DNA from: Bog-532 sp963742875
GTDB lineage: Bacteria; Actinomycetota; Actinomycetes; Streptosporangiales; Streptosporangiaceae
NCBI GenBank assembly: GCA_963742875.1
Contig: CAVUNO010000005.1
Location: 354,681-418,680, forward strand
Length of the DNA: 64,000 bases
Direction of reading: 5' to 3'
The position numbers were made by a program, and so were the translations under genes. Positions 25,401 to 34,882 of this stretch are shown here, one piece after another. How positions within the stretch are numbered: position 1 is the first letter of the stretch; each line of letters begins with the position of its first letter. The notes below the pieces were generated by a model. The model saw only the letters and a program-made list of their open reading frames with translations, made no database searches and was not told the DNA's origin.

Positions 25401-25811
25401 TTGCCGGAACGTACTCTTGTCCTCATCAAGCCAGATGGCGTCCGCCGAGGGCTCATCGGCGCGGTTATTTCCCGGATTGAACGCAAGGGCCTGAGCGTCG
25501 TCGCGCTGGAGCTGCGGACCCTGGAGCGGGAGACGGCGAACACCCATTACGCTGAGCATGCCGGCAAGCCGTTTTTCGACCCGCTGGTCGACTTCATCAC
25601 GTCTGGGCCGCTGGTGGCCCTGGTAGCGGAGGGTCCCCGGGCCGTGGAAGCGTTCCGCGGGCTGGCCGGCGCCACCGATCCGGTGCAGGCCACGCCGGGC
25701 ACCATCCGTGGGGACCATGCGTTGGAGATAGGTGCCAACGTCGTGCACGGATCCGACTCAGCGGACTCGGCGCAGCGAGAAGTCAAGATCTTTTTCCCAG
25801 AGCTCGCATAA
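25401..25811 (+). CDS. ndk: Nucleoside diphosphate kinase
   Basis: TTG 25401, with AGAAGGAG six bases upstream deciding the start. 136 residues, normal length. It begins with the typical ERTLVLIKPDGVRRGLIG, and the active-site His is residue 116 in NVVHGSDSADSA, with IRGDHALEIG before it. It transfers the gamma phosphate between nucleotides by a ping-pong mechanism in the cytoplasm. A clear hairpin terminator follows. Confidence 0.97.
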   Translation: MPERTLVLIKPDGVRRGLIGAVISRIERKGLSVVALELRTLERETANTHYAEHAGKPFFDPLVDFITSGPLVALVAEGPRAVEAFRGLAGATDPVQATPGTIRGDHALEIGANVVHGSDSADSAQREVKIFFPELA

Positions 25812-25815
25812 TCCG

Positions 25816-25850
25816 CTCGGCCGGGCGCAATTGAAGGTCTCCCGGCCGAG
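25816..25850 (+). terminator. Hairpin terminator after ndk
   Basis: A perfect 10-base-pair stem, CTCGGCCGGG (25816-25825) with CCCGGCCGAG (25841-25850), and a 15-base loop, four bases after the stop codon. Confidence 0.75.
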
Positions 25851-25994
25851 ACTCACATAGGAAGATCCTCACTGCCGAGGGCTCGCATATGAAGCGCGCG
25901 GCCCAGGCGGCGTGACCTTAGGAATTTCTTCACAAATGCTTCACCTGGCCATCCAGGCTCCGAAGCGCCCGATCGGGAAGGTTGCCAGTCCCCC

Positions 25995-27026
25995 ATGAGT
26001 AATGCATTGGCGGTCCTCGGCCGCGACATGGCGGTCGACCTTGGCACCGCGAACACGCTCGTGTACGTGCGTGGGCGCGGAATCGTGCTCAACGAGCCCT
26101 CAGTGGTGGCGCTCAATACGAACAACGGCCAGATCGTCGCCGTCGGCATCGAGGCAAAACGGATGATCGGGCGGACGCCGGGCAACATCGTGGCCGTCCG
26201 GCCGCTCAAGGACGGCGTGATCGCCGACTTCGACGTGACCGAGCGGATGCTGCGTTACTTCATCCAGAAGGTGCACCGGCGGCGCCACCTGGCCAAGCCG
26301 CGGATCGTCGTGGCCGTCCCCAGCGGCATCACCGGGGTGGAGCAGAGCGCGGTCAAGGAGGCCGGCCATCAGGCGGGCGCCCGCCGCGTCTACATCATCG
26401 AGGAGCCCATGGCGGCGGCCATCGGCGCCGGGCTGCCGGTCAACGAGCCGACCGGCAACATGGTGGTGGACATCGGCGGAGGGACGACCGAGGTCGCCGT
26501 GATCTCCCTGGGCGGCATCGTCACCTCGCAATCCATCCGCATCGGCGGGGACGAGCTGGACGAGGCAATCATCAGTTTCGGCAAGAAGGAGTACTCGCTG
26601 ATGCTGGGAGAACGCACCGCCGAGGAGATCAAGATGGCGCTCGGGTCGGCGTTTCCGAGCGCCGATGAGCCGCACGCGGAGATCCGCGGCCGGGACCTGG
26701 TCAGCGGCCTGCCGAAGACGGTCGTGATTTCTGCCTCCGAGGTCCGGCGGGCTATCGAGGAACCGCTTAACCTGGTCGTCGACGCGGTGAAGACGACGCT
26801 GGACAAATGCCCGCCCGAGCTCGCCGGGGACGTGATGGACCGGGGCATCGCCCTGACCGGCGGCGGGGCGCTGCTGCGCGGGCTCGACCAGCGAGTCCGC
26901 GAGGAGACGGGCATGCCTGTCCACGTGGCCGACAACCCACTGGACTCGGTGGTACTCGGGACGGGGAAGTGCGTTGAGGATTTCGACACGCTGCGCCAGG
27001 TCCTCGTGCCCGAGACCCGCCGCTGA
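25995..27026 (+). CDS. mreB: Rod-shape-determining actin-like protein MreB
   Basis: 343 residues from ATG 25995. Actin fold with phosphate 1 loop MAVDLGTANTLVYV (about 12-25), the family block VVAVPSGITGVEQSAVKEA, phosphate 2 loop VVDIGGGTTEVAVIS and adenosine motif ALTGGGALLRGLD. It polymerises under the membrane and guides lateral-wall synthesis (in sporulating actinomycetes, mainly spore walls). It opens the mreB-mreC-mreD-mrdA-rodA operon, whose genes are closely spaced or overlapping. Confidence 0.97.
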   Translation: MSNALAVLGRDMAVDLGTANTLVYVRGRGIVLNEPSVVALNTNNGQIVAVGIEAKRMIGRTPGNIVAVRPLKDGVIADFDVTERMLRYFIQKVHRRRHLAKPRIVVAVPSGITGVEQSAVKEAGHQAGARRVYIIEEPMAAAIGAGLPVNEPTGNMVVDIGGGTTEVAVISLGGIVTSQSIRIGGDELDEAIISFGKKEYSLMLGERTAEEIKMALGSAFPSADEPHAEIRGRDLVSGLPKTVVISASEVRRAIEEPLNLVVDAVKTTLDKCPPELAGDVMDRGIALTGGGALLRGLDQRVREETGMPVHVADNPLDSVVLGTGKCVEDFDTLRQVLVPETRR

Positions 27027-27068
27027 AACAAAGCGGGCGCCGCGGCTGCGGGCCCACGAGGAGTCGCA

Positions 27069-28031
27069 TTGCACGACACCCGGCGAGTGCGCCTGGTCCT
27101 CGGTGTTCTACTGATCGCCGCGGTGGCGCTCATCACGGTGGACTTCCGCGACGGCGGCTCGTCACCGGTGCGCGGCGCGGGGGCCGCCATCTTCGGTCCC
27201 GTGGAGCGGGTGACCAGCGATGTCACCAGCCCGGTCTCGTCACTTTTCGACTGGGTCACCGGCGGCCCCTCGGCGGCCGGCAAGATCGCGGCCTTGCAGA
27301 AGGCCAACGCCCAGCTGCGCGCCGAACTGAGCACGGCGCAGCTCAGCAAGACCGATGAGGCGCAGCTGTCCTCCCTCCTGCAACTAGCCGGCCGCGGCGG
27401 TTACCGGATCGTCGCCGCCAGCGTCATCGCGGCGGGGTCGGACTACGCGAACTCGGTCACGCTCGACGTGGGCAGCCGGGACGGCGTGCACGCCCAGGAG
27501 ACGGTCCTCAACGGGGACGGCCTGGTCGGGACCGTGACCCAGGTCAGCAAGGACACCTCGACGGTGCTGCTGGCCACGGACGCCTCCTCGGTCGCCGGCG
27601 CGCGGGTGGCGGGCAGTAACCAGATCGGCGCGGTCACCGGCACCGGGGAGTCGCTGTCCGGGCCGTACATGCTCACGCTCCGGCTGTTCGACGTGAACGC
27701 GGTGCTGCAGCCCGGGCAGAACGTGGTCACCTTCGGCTCGGTGCTGAACCGACCGTACGTGCCGGGCGTGCCGATCGGGCAGGTCACGAAGGTCGAGGGC
27801 AACGCCGGGTCGCTGACCCTGACGGCGCTGGTCCGGCCGTTCGTGAACTTCACCTCGCTCGGCGTGGTCGGCGTCGTGATCGCCGGTCCGGCCCAGAACC
27901 CGCGGGACTCCGTGCTGCCGCCCAGTCCCAAGCCCGCACCAACCGTCACAGTAACGGTCACGCCCGGCGCCACCCCGTCCGTCTCCGGCACGCCGTCGGC
28001 CCCCGCCGGCCCGACGACCCCGGGCGGGTGA
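27069..28031 (+). CDS. mreC: Rod-shape-determining protein MreC
   Basis: TTG 27069 with GAGGAG seven bases upstream; the TTG start is unusual but well supported. 320 residues: short basic N-terminus, one membrane span (VRLVLGVLLIAAVALITVDF), a coiled coil around residues 72-100 (KIAALQKANAQLRAELSTAQ), then the two beta-barrel domains that face the outside (GDGLVGTVTQVSKDTSTVLL, GVPIGQVTKVEGNAGSLTLT). The last 35 residues are Pro/Thr-rich. It links MreB/MreD to the outer wall enzymes PBP2 and RodA. One base separates it from mreD. Confidence 0.93.
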   Translation: MHDTRRVRLVLGVLLIAAVALITVDFRDGGSSPVRGAGAAIFGPVERVTSDVTSPVSSLFDWVTGGPSAAGKIAALQKANAQLRAELSTAQLSKTDEAQLSSLLQLAGRGGYRIVAASVIAAGSDYANSVTLDVGSRDGVHAQETVLNGDGLVGTVTQVSKDTSTVLLATDASSVAGARVAGSNQIGAVTGTGESLSGPYMLTLRLFDVNAVLQPGQNVVTFGSVLNRPYVPGVPIGQVTKVEGNAGSLTLTALVRPFVNFTSLGVVGVVIAGPAQNPRDSVLPPSPKPAPTVTVTVTPGATPSVSGTPSAPAGPTTPGG

Positions 28032-28032
28032 C

Positions 28033-29415
28033 ATGCGGCGGCTCCTAATCTCCGTTGCGGTCGTTGCGGTCGCCCTGCTCGCCCAGGTCACCTTCGTCAA
28101 CCGGCTCGTCCTGCCCGGCGGGGCCGGCCCGGACCTCGTCCTGCTCGCGGTGATCGCGCTGGCGCTCACCGGCGGCCCGCTGGCGGGAACGCTGACCGGC
28201 TTCGCGGCCGGCCTGGCGCTGGATGTCGCGCCGCCCGCCAGCCACACGATCGGCCAGTATGCGCTGGTGTTCTGCCTGGTCGGCTACGGTTGCGGCCGGC
28301 TGGCGGCGCTGGGTGAGGCGTCGCCCGTTCTGTACGTGGGCATCTCCGCCGCGGCCGCCGCCGTCGGCGCGGCCCTGCACGCCGTGCTCGGCGTGATGCT
28401 CAGCGATCCCGAGGTCACCTGGGCCGCCGTGCGGCACGTGCTCCCGCCGTCGTTGATCTACGACGTGATCCTGAGCCCGTTCGTGCTGTACACCGTGGTC
28501 CGGCTCAACGGCTGGGCCGCCCGCCCCGCCCCCGGGGAGAGCGCGGCGGCCGCGTCCGCGCCCGCGAGCTGGACGGCCGGCGCGGCCGGGGTCACCGCCG
28601 GCGCGGTCCGGCAGGCGAGCACGTCGGGCTCACCCCGGCTGCACCTGGCTGATCACCGCGGCGGCAACGCCTGGATCGGGTCCGCGCGGACGGCCGACAA
28701 CGGCCACCTCGCCAGCCCGGCCAGCCTGCGGCCCGGCACACGTGAGCCGAAACTGCGCTTCAAGGGGCTGCATGGGGCCGGGGCCGGGCCGGCACCGGGC
28801 GGCCGCTCCATTGGAGCTGCCGGGGCGCGGTACGCCGGCTGGAAGTCGGTGCCGAAGATGAACTTCAGTGGCGGCCGGCCAAGTGGGGGCGCCGGGCCGC
28901 GGTACGCCGGCTCGAAGGCCGCGCCGAAGATGAACTTCAGTGGCGGCCGGCCAAGTGGGGGCGCCGGGCCGCGGTACACGGGCTCGAAGGCCGCGCCGAA
29001 GATGAACTTCAGTGGCGGCCGGCCAAGTGGCGGCGCCGGGCCCCGGTACACGGGCTCGAAGGCCGCGCCGAAGATGAACTTCAGTTCCGCTGGGCGCCGT
29101 GACGGCCTGGCCGGCCGGGGATCGGGGCTGACGTCCCGCACCCGTGCCGTGCCGCGGTTCCGCAAGCGCAGCAGCACGGGCACCATCGGCACCGGCGGGG
29201 CGCTTGGCCGCGCGACGCCCCGCCGCGGCACGTTCGGCCGCGGCCGTTCGTTCGGCAGGCGAAGGTCCTTCGGGGCCGGCTCATCGGGCGGCCGCCCATT
29301 GGGAGGCCGTTCGTTCGGGCGGCGTAGTTCGGCGCCGCGGCTGGGGATGGGCCACGGCAAGCTCCGCGCCCGGATACGGCGGTTCCTTGGCAGGGGAGGG
29401 GGAGGTTACCGGTGA
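28033..29415 (+). CDS. mreD: Rod-shape-determining protein MreD with a long basic repeat tail
   Basis: 460 residues, more than twice the usual 160-220. Residues 1-165 are the normal MreD: five hydrophobic segments (LLISVAVVAVALLAQVTFVN, DLVLLAVIALALTGGPLAG and so on). From about 170 on there is a hydrophilic tail: first Ala/Ser-rich, then four 24-residue repeats (residues 263-358; core KAAPKMNFSGGRPSGG). After that comes an Arg/Ser/Gly/Phe-rich end (TFGRGRSFGRRRSFG, FLGRGGGGYR). The tail is strongly basic and likely disordered and cytoplasmic. It is in frame and its stop overlaps the mrdA start, which argues against a simple frameshift artefact. Confidence 0.85.
   Translation: MRRLLISVAVVAVALLAQVTFVNRLVLPGGAGPDLVLLAVIALALTGGPLAGTLTGFAAGLALDVAPPASHTIGQYALVFCLVGYGCGRLAALGEASPVLYVGISAAAAAVGAALHAVLGVMLSDPEVTWAAVRHVLPPSLIYDVILSPFVLYTVVRLNGWAARPAPGESAAAASAPASWTAGAAGVTAGAVRQASTSGSPRLHLADHRGGNAWIGSARTADNGHLASPASLRPGTREPKLRFKGLHGAGAGPAPGGRSIGAAGARYAGWKSVPKMNFSGGRPSGGAGPRYAGSKAAPKMNFSGGRPSGGAGPRYTGSKAAPKMNFSGGRPSGGAGPRYTGSKAAPKMNFSSAGRRDGLAGRGSGLTSRTRAVPRFRKRSSTGTIGTGGALGRATPRRGTFGRGRSFGRRRSFGAGSSGGRPLGGRSFGRRSSAPRLGMGHGKLRARIRRFLGRGGGGYR
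28819..29106 (+). repeat. Four 72-base tandem repeats in the mreD tail
   Basis: Units at 28819, 28891, 28963 and 29035, each coding for 24 residues. The two middle copies are almost identical in DNA, the outer two diverge at the edges. Recent duplication is likely. Confidence 0.9.
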
Positions 29416-31490
29416 TGTCGGCGTCCCGGCGGCGCCTGGTGGTGCTGTACGTGGTGGTGGTTTCGCTCCTGATCACCCTGGGCGGGCGGCTCTGGTACAT
29501 CCAGGTGATGAACGGCACCAGCTATGTGAAGCTGGCGTCGGCGAACCAGACCCGGAACATTATTGTCCCGGCCGTGCGCGGGCAGATCCTGGACGACGTC
29601 GGCAACGCCCTGGTGACCAAGCGCACCGCGTTGGTGGTCTCCGTGAACAATTTGACCCTGTCCCAGCAGCCGGACGGGGGTGCCGCTGTGCTGCATCGCC
29701 TCGCTCCCATGCTCAACATGCCGTACCAGCTCCTGCAGGAGAAGGTGCGGCTGTGCAGCCCCACAGTGTCCCAGCCGTGCTGGGCCGGTTCGCCCTATCA
29801 GCCGATACCGGTAGACCAGAACGTCAGCGACCAGACGGCACTGCAGATCATGGAAGAGCAGAATCAGTTCCCCGGTGTGACCGCGCAGCCCCAGGGCATT
29901 GCTGAATACCAGCAACCTGACGGTGCCAACCCGGCTCAGATCCTGGGTTACCTGCTGCCTGCCACCACCCAGCAGCTGAAAGCGGACCACCTGCCGTCCG
30001 GGGTCGGGTACTCCAGCGCGGATCTCGTCGGGCAGAGCGGGCTCGAGGAGCAGTACAACAACCGGCTCGCCGGCAAGACGGGCACCAATACGGTGTCGGT
30101 CAACGCGGCCGGCGACGTCACCGGGACCGTGGGGGGCACCCCGGCTCAGTCCGGTGACGATCTCGTCACCAGCATCAATTCCGCTATCCAGGCCGACGCG
30201 CAGCAGGCGCTGAGCACCGCCATCAGCAAGGCACGGGCCGCCGGCAATGACGCCAACCAGGGCGCGGCCGTGGTGATGACCACCACCGGCCGGGTCGTGG
30301 CCACAGCTAGCTACCCGGACTACGACCCGAGCGTGTGGGTCAACGGCATCTCCCAGTCGCAGTTCAACGCGCTGTTCGGCGCCCAGGATGGGGCCCCGGC
30401 CATCAACTGGGCCACCCAGGGCCAGTACGCGCCCGGGTCCACCTGGAAGGTGACCTCCACCGCGGCGGCGGTCGCGGACGGCTACTCCCTCGACGGCTCT
30501 TACGAGTGCCCGGCGTCGGTCAACATCGGCGGGCATACTTTCATCAACGACGGCGAGCCGAGCCTCGGGGCGATGTCGCTCTCCGAAGCCCTCATCCAGT
30601 CCTGCGACACCGTGTTCTACAACCTCGGCTACGAGATGTGGCAGCGCGACAACCCCGGCGCCAACGTCGTGACCAGCCCGAAGGCGCCGGTCCAGAAGAT
30701 GCAGCAGATGGCGCTGGACTGGGGCTTCGGCAAGCCCACCGGCATCGACCTGCCGGACGAGTCCAGCGGCACCGTGCCGACCCGGCAATGGCTGTACTAC
30801 TACTGGAAGGACAACGCCTACACCGGCCAGGACTGGTGCAAGAACGGGAACGCCAACGGCAGCTACGTCCAGCAGATCGAGTACGAGGACTGCCACAACG
30901 GCAACGTGTGGGAACCAGGGCAGGCCGCGATCGCCGCGATCGGCCAGGGCTATGACCTGGTGACCCCGCTGCAGCTCACCAACGCCTACGTGGCCCTGGC
31001 CAACGGCGGCACCCTGTACCAGCCGCGCATCGGCGAGGCGCTGGTCAGCCCGTCCGGCCAGCAGGCGCAGCCGATCACGCCGCCGGTCGCCGGTCATCTG
31101 CCGGTCTCGCATAACACGCTCGCGTACATCAGGAACGCGCTGGCGGGCGTGGTGACGCAGGGCACCGCGGCCGGCGCGTTCTCCGGCTTCCCGCTGAACC
31201 AGGTCTGCGTGGCCGGCAAGACCGGTACCGCTGAGGTCATGGGGAAGGTCGCCACCTCGGTGTTCGCCTCGTTCGCGCCGTGCAGCAACCCGCAGTACGT
31301 AGTGGTCATGATGATCCCGAATTCCGGTTATGGTGCTGATGCGTCCGCGCCGGCCGTCCGCCAGATCTGGGACGGCATCTACGGCCTCGAGGGGCACAAG
31401 GCCGCGGTGCCCGGCGGCAGGGTGCCCTCGTCGCTGCCGCAGATCTCCTCCACCGGCCAGATCACCGCTCCGAAGGGATACACAGGATGA
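29415..31490 (+). CDS. mrdA: Penicillin-binding protein 2 (class B transpeptidase)
   Basis: About 691 residues; ATG 29415 overlaps the mreD stop (TGATG), with GGAGG at 29401; GTG 29412 is an alternative. One membrane anchor (LVVLYVVVVSLLITLGGRLW), the dimerisation domain (VRGQILDDVGNAL), then the transpeptidase: SxxK in PGSTWK (Ser about 342), SCD in QSCDTVFYNLG and KTG in VAGKTGTAEV (Lys about 602). It cross-links peptidoglycan during elongation, as partner of RodA, whose gene overlaps its stop. The inserted region rich in Cys and Asn (CKNGNANGSYVQQ) is typical of actinobacterial PBP2. Confidence 0.93.
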   Translation: MSASRRRLVVLYVVVVSLLITLGGRLWYIQVMNGTSYVKLASANQTRNIIVPAVRGQILDDVGNALVTKRTALVVSVNNLTLSQQPDGGAAVLHRLAPMLNMPYQLLQEKVRLCSPTVSQPCWAGSPYQPIPVDQNVSDQTALQIMEEQNQFPGVTAQPQGIAEYQQPDGANPAQILGYLLPATTQQLKADHLPSGVGYSSADLVGQSGLEEQYNNRLAGKTGTNTVSVNAAGDVTGTVGGTPAQSGDDLVTSINSAIQADAQQALSTAISKARAAGNDANQGAAVVMTTTGRVVATASYPDYDPSVWVNGISQSQFNALFGAQDGAPAINWATQGQYAPGSTWKVTSTAAAVADGYSLDGSYECPASVNIGGHTFINDGEPSLGAMSLSEALIQSCDTVFYNLGYEMWQRDNPGANVVTSPKAPVQKMQQMALDWGFGKPTGIDLPDESSGTVPTRQWLYYYWKDNAYTGQDWCKNGNANGSYVQQIEYEDCHNGNVWEPGQAAIAAIGQGYDLVTPLQLTNAYVALANGGTLYQPRIGEALVSPSGQQAQPITPPVAGHLPVSHNTLAYIRNALAGVVTQGTAAGAFSGFPLNQVCVAGKTGTAEVMGKVATSVFASFAPCSNPQYVVVMMIPNSGYGADASAPAVRQIWDGIYGLEGHKAAVPGGRVPSSLPQISSTGQITAPKGYTG

Positions 31491-32761
31491 GCGCGGGACG
31501 CCCCGGCGCCAGTTTCGGCCGGACAGGGGTCGTGCAGCGCGGCTACGGCGGCGGGCGGGGCCCGCGGGCGGGCGCGTTCCGGACCCGGCCGCGGTCAGTG
31601 CTGACCCGCGTGACGGCACGGGACTCGTTCCCGCGTCACCTGGACTGGGTGCTCATCGCCGCCGTCCTCGCGCTGTCCGCCCTGGGGGTGCTGCTGGTCT
31701 GGTCGGCCACCGAGCCGACGCTGGCCGCCGCCGGAACCAGCACCCGGACGTACCTGGACAAGCAGGCCGTCTACGTCGTAATCGGGCTGGTTCTCATGGC
31801 CGGGGTCAGCCTCATCGACTACCGGCAGCTCCGCGTCTACGCCCCGGTCATATACGGCGTGGCCATCCTTGGTCTGCTGGTAGTCCTCACCCCGATCGGC
31901 TCCACCGTCAACGGCGCCAAGGGCTGGATCGACCTGCCCGGCGGCTTCCAGATCGAGCCGTCCGAATACGCCAAGATCGCGCTCATCCTGATAACGGCGA
32001 TGCTGTTCAGCGAACTGCGGGAGGGATCCCGCGACCCGTCCGCCGGGCGGTCGGGCCCTCGGCTGCGGGACGTGGGCATCGTGATCGCGTGCGGGCTGCC
32101 GCTCGTGGGCCTGGTGATCATCGAGCCAGCCCTCGGCATCTCGATGGTCTTGGCGGTGGTGCTGGCCGGGCTGATCATGCTGTCCGGCATCCGGTTGCGC
32201 TGGGTGATCGCCCTGGTCGCGGTGGTGGTCATCGTGGTGACCGCTGTGCTCAGCCTGCACCTGCTCAAGGGGTACCAGCTCACCCGCCTGACCGGGTTCC
32301 TGCACCCGTCGTCGAACGCGGCGGGCTCCGGCTATAACGAGATCCAGGCCAAGATCGCGATCGGGTCCGGCGGGATGTTCGGCCAGGGCCTGTTCCACGG
32401 TCAGTCGGTGTCCGGCAGCTACGTTCCGGCGCAGAGCACCGACTTCATCTTCACCGTGGCCGGCCAGGAACTCGGCTTCGTCGGGGCCATCGCGATCGTC
32501 GCCCTGCTCGGTGTGGTCGTGGTGCGCGCGCTGCGGATCGCCACCCGCGCGGACGACCAGTTCGGCATGCTGGTGGCCGCGGGCATCGCGATCTGGTTCC
32601 TGTTCCAGGCGTTCGTCAACATCGGCATGACCGTCGGCATCATGCCCATCACCGGGCTCCCGCTACCATTCATCTCCTATGGCGGCTCGGCCATCTTCGC
32701 CGATATGATCGCCATCGGCCTCCTGCTGTCCGTGCACCGCAAGCGCCCGGTCTTCGAATAG
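31487..32761 (+). CDS. rodA: RodA, SEDS-family peptidoglycan glycosyltransferase
   Basis: 424 residues. ATG 31487 overlaps the mrdA stop (ATGA). After a 45-residue basic Gly/Arg-rich cytoplasmic start it has about ten membrane spans. SEDS signatures: WIDLPGGFQIEPSEYAKIAL, the long extracellular loop with NAAGSGYNEIQAKIAIGSGG, QSTDFIFTVAGQELGFVGA and GIMPITGLPLPFISYGGSA. It polymerises glycan strands from lipid II, paired with PBP2. Confidence 0.95.
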   Translation: MSAGRPGASFGRTGVVQRGYGGGRGPRAGAFRTRPRSVLTRVTARDSFPRHLDWVLIAAVLALSALGVLLVWSATEPTLAAAGTSTRTYLDKQAVYVVIGLVLMAGVSLIDYRQLRVYAPVIYGVAILGLLVVLTPIGSTVNGAKGWIDLPGGFQIEPSEYAKIALILITAMLFSELREGSRDPSAGRSGPRLRDVGIVIACGLPLVGLVIIEPALGISMVLAVVLAGLIMLSGIRLRWVIALVAVVVIVVTAVLSLHLLKGYQLTRLTGFLHPSSNAAGSGYNEIQAKIAIGSGGMFGQGLFHGQSVSGSYVPAQSTDFIFTVAGQELGFVGAIAIVALLGVVVVRALRIATRADDQFGMLVAAGIAIWFLFQAFVNIGMTVGIMPITGLPLPFISYGGSAIFADMIAIGLLLSVHRKRPVFE

Positions 32762-32922
32762 GCGGCCTTCGTTAGCGCTGGCGGAGGGGAATATCCGTGA
32801 CGGGCCCGGCGCCGTCGGTAGGTGTCTGTATCGGCTCGTTCCGCGGCCGGGAAGGCCGGGTTTTGCTCTTGCCGCGCGCGATTCACGGCGGAACGGTTGT
32901 TCGCGGTAGGTAGGCTGGTTCA

Positions 32923-34881
32923 ATGCCAGTAGAGTCGGTATACCAGCGCCTCGAGCCACTGCTCCCGCGCGTCCGGAAGCCGATCGCCTATGTCGGCGGT
33001 GAGGTGAACTCGCTCGTCAAGGACTGGGACGCCACGGACGTGCGATGGGCGTTGCTCTACCCGGACGCTTACGAGGTGGGACTGCCCAACCAGGGCGTGC
33101 AGATCCTCTACGAGATCCTCAACGGGCAGGACGGCGTCCTGGCCGAACGCACCTACAGCGTCTGGCCGGACCTCGAGGCCCTGATGCGTGAGCACGGCCT
33201 GCCCCAGTTCACCGTGGACGCCCACCGTCCCGTGGGCGCCTTTGACGTGCTCGGGGTGAGTTTTTCCACCGAGCTGGGCTACACGAACCTGCTCACGGCG
33301 CTGGACCTGGCCGGGATTCCGCTGCAGAGCGATGACCGGGACCCTGCGGACGGTACCTGGTACCCGCTCGTGATCGCCGGCGGTCACGCCGCCTTCAATC
33401 CCGAGCCGATCGCCGACTTCCTGGACGGCGTGGTGCTCGGTGACGGTGAAGAGGCCGTGCTGGCTATTACCGCGAAGGTGCGGGACTGGAAGCGGACCGG
33501 CCGCCCCGGCGGCCGGGACGGCCTGCTGGCCACGCTGGCCGCCGAGTGCCATCTGTACGTCCCGCGCTGCTACGACGTGGACTACCAACCGGACGGGCGG
33601 ATAGCCCGGGTCGTGCCCAACCGCCCCGGTATCCCGCCGGTCGTGGCCAAGCACACCGTGATGGACCTCGACAACTGGCAGTACCCGAGCAAGCCGATCG
33701 TTCCGGTCGCCGAGACCGTGCACGAGCGGTACAGCGTGGAGATCTTCCGCGGCTGCACCAGGGGCTGCCGGTTCTGCCAGGCGGGGATGATCACCCGGCC
33801 GGTGCGGGAGCGGAGCATCACCACGATCGGCGCGATGGTTGAGAAGGGGGTGGCCGCGACCGGCTTCCAGGAGGTCGGCCTGCTCTCGCTGTCCAGCGCC
33901 GACCACAGTGAGATCAACGAAATCGCCAAGGATCTCGCCGACGCCTACGAGGGCACCAACACCGGCCTGTCGCTCCCGTCCACCCGGGTCGACGCGTTCA
34001 ACGTGACGCTCGCCGACGAGCTCAGCCGGGGCGGGCGACGGTCCGGCCTGACGTTCGCGCCCGAGGGCGGCTCGGAGCGGATGCGCAAAGTGATCAACAA
34101 GATGGTCACCGAGGAAGACCTGATCAGGACGGTGACCACCGCGTACTCCAGCGGCTGGCGGCAGGTGAAGCTGTACTTCATGTGCGGCCTGCCGACCGAG
34201 ACCGACGAGGACGTGCTGGCCATCGCCGCCCTGGCCCGCAAGGTGATCCAGGCGGGACGGGAGGCGACCGGGCGCCGGGACATCCGCTGCACCGTGTCCA
34301 TCGGCGGCTTTGTGCCCAAGCCGCACACGCCGTTCCAGTGGGCCGCCCAGTGCGACCACGAGGTCGTCGACGCGCGGCTGCGCAAGCTCGGCGCCGCGCT
34401 GCGATCCGACCCGGCCTACGGCCGCGCGATCGGTTTCCGTTACCACGACGGTGAGCCGTCGGTGATCGAAGGGCTGCTGTCCCGCGGGGACCGCCGGGTC
34501 GGCCAGGTCATCCTGGCGGCGTGGCGAGATGGCGCACGCTTCGATGGCTGGAGCGAGTACTTCTCTTACTCGCGCTGGGCCAGGTGCGCGGACAAGGCCC
34601 TGAACGGCGAGCCGGTCGACCTGGCCTGGTACACGACCCGCGAGCGGGACCGCAGCGAGGTAATGCCCTGGGATCATCTCGACGCCGGCCTTGACCACGA
34701 CTGGCTGTGGCAGGACTGGCAGGACGCGGTCAGCGGGGCGGCCGAGGTCGAGGACTGCCGGTGGACCCCCTGCTACGACTGCGGGGTCTGCCCCTCGATG
34801 GGCACCGAGATCCAGACCGGCCCGACCGGCGAGCGCCTGCCGGCCGGTACCCGGCTGCTCCCCGTCCTGAGCGTGACCTGA
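32923..34881 (+). CDS. B12-binding-type radical SAM protein (TIGR03960 family)
   Basis: 652 residues from ATG 32923. N-terminal cobalamin-binding-like domain (WALLYPDAYEVGLPNQGVQI, LGVSFSTELGYTNLLTALDL), then a radical SAM core with CxxxCxxC at Cys 278, 282 and 285 (RGCTRGCRFCQAG), and a C-terminal region with a further Cys cluster (CRWTPCYDCGVCPSMGTE). In actinobacteria and other phyla it is fused to or followed by the DUF2344 protein, as here with a one-base gap. The reaction is not known; position beside rne and ribosomal genes suggests an RNA or ribosome modification, which is inference. Confidence 0.9.
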   Translation: MPVESVYQRLEPLLPRVRKPIAYVGGEVNSLVKDWDATDVRWALLYPDAYEVGLPNQGVQILYEILNGQDGVLAERTYSVWPDLEALMREHGLPQFTVDAHRPVGAFDVLGVSFSTELGYTNLLTALDLAGIPLQSDDRDPADGTWYPLVIAGGHAAFNPEPIADFLDGVVLGDGEEAVLAITAKVRDWKRTGRPGGRDGLLATLAAECHLYVPRCYDVDYQPDGRIARVVPNRPGIPPVVAKHTVMDLDNWQYPSKPIVPVAETVHERYSVEIFRGCTRGCRFCQAGMITRPVRERSITTIGAMVEKGVAATGFQEVGLLSLSSADHSEINEIAKDLADAYEGTNTGLSLPSTRVDAFNVTLADELSRGGRRSGLTFAPEGGSERMRKVINKMVTEEDLIRTVTTAYSSGWRQVKLYFMCGLPTETDEDVLAIAALARKVIQAGREATGRRDIRCTVSIGGFVPKPHTPFQWAAQCDHEVVDARLRKLGAALRSDPAYGRAIGFRYHDGEPSVIEGLLSRGDRRVGQVILAAWRDGARFDGWSEYFSYSRWARCADKALNGEPVDLAWYTTRERDRSEVMPWDHLDAGLDHDWLWQDWQDAVSGAAEVEDCRWTPCYDCGVCPSMGTEIQTGPTGERLPAGTRLLPVLSVT

Positions 34882-34882
34882 T

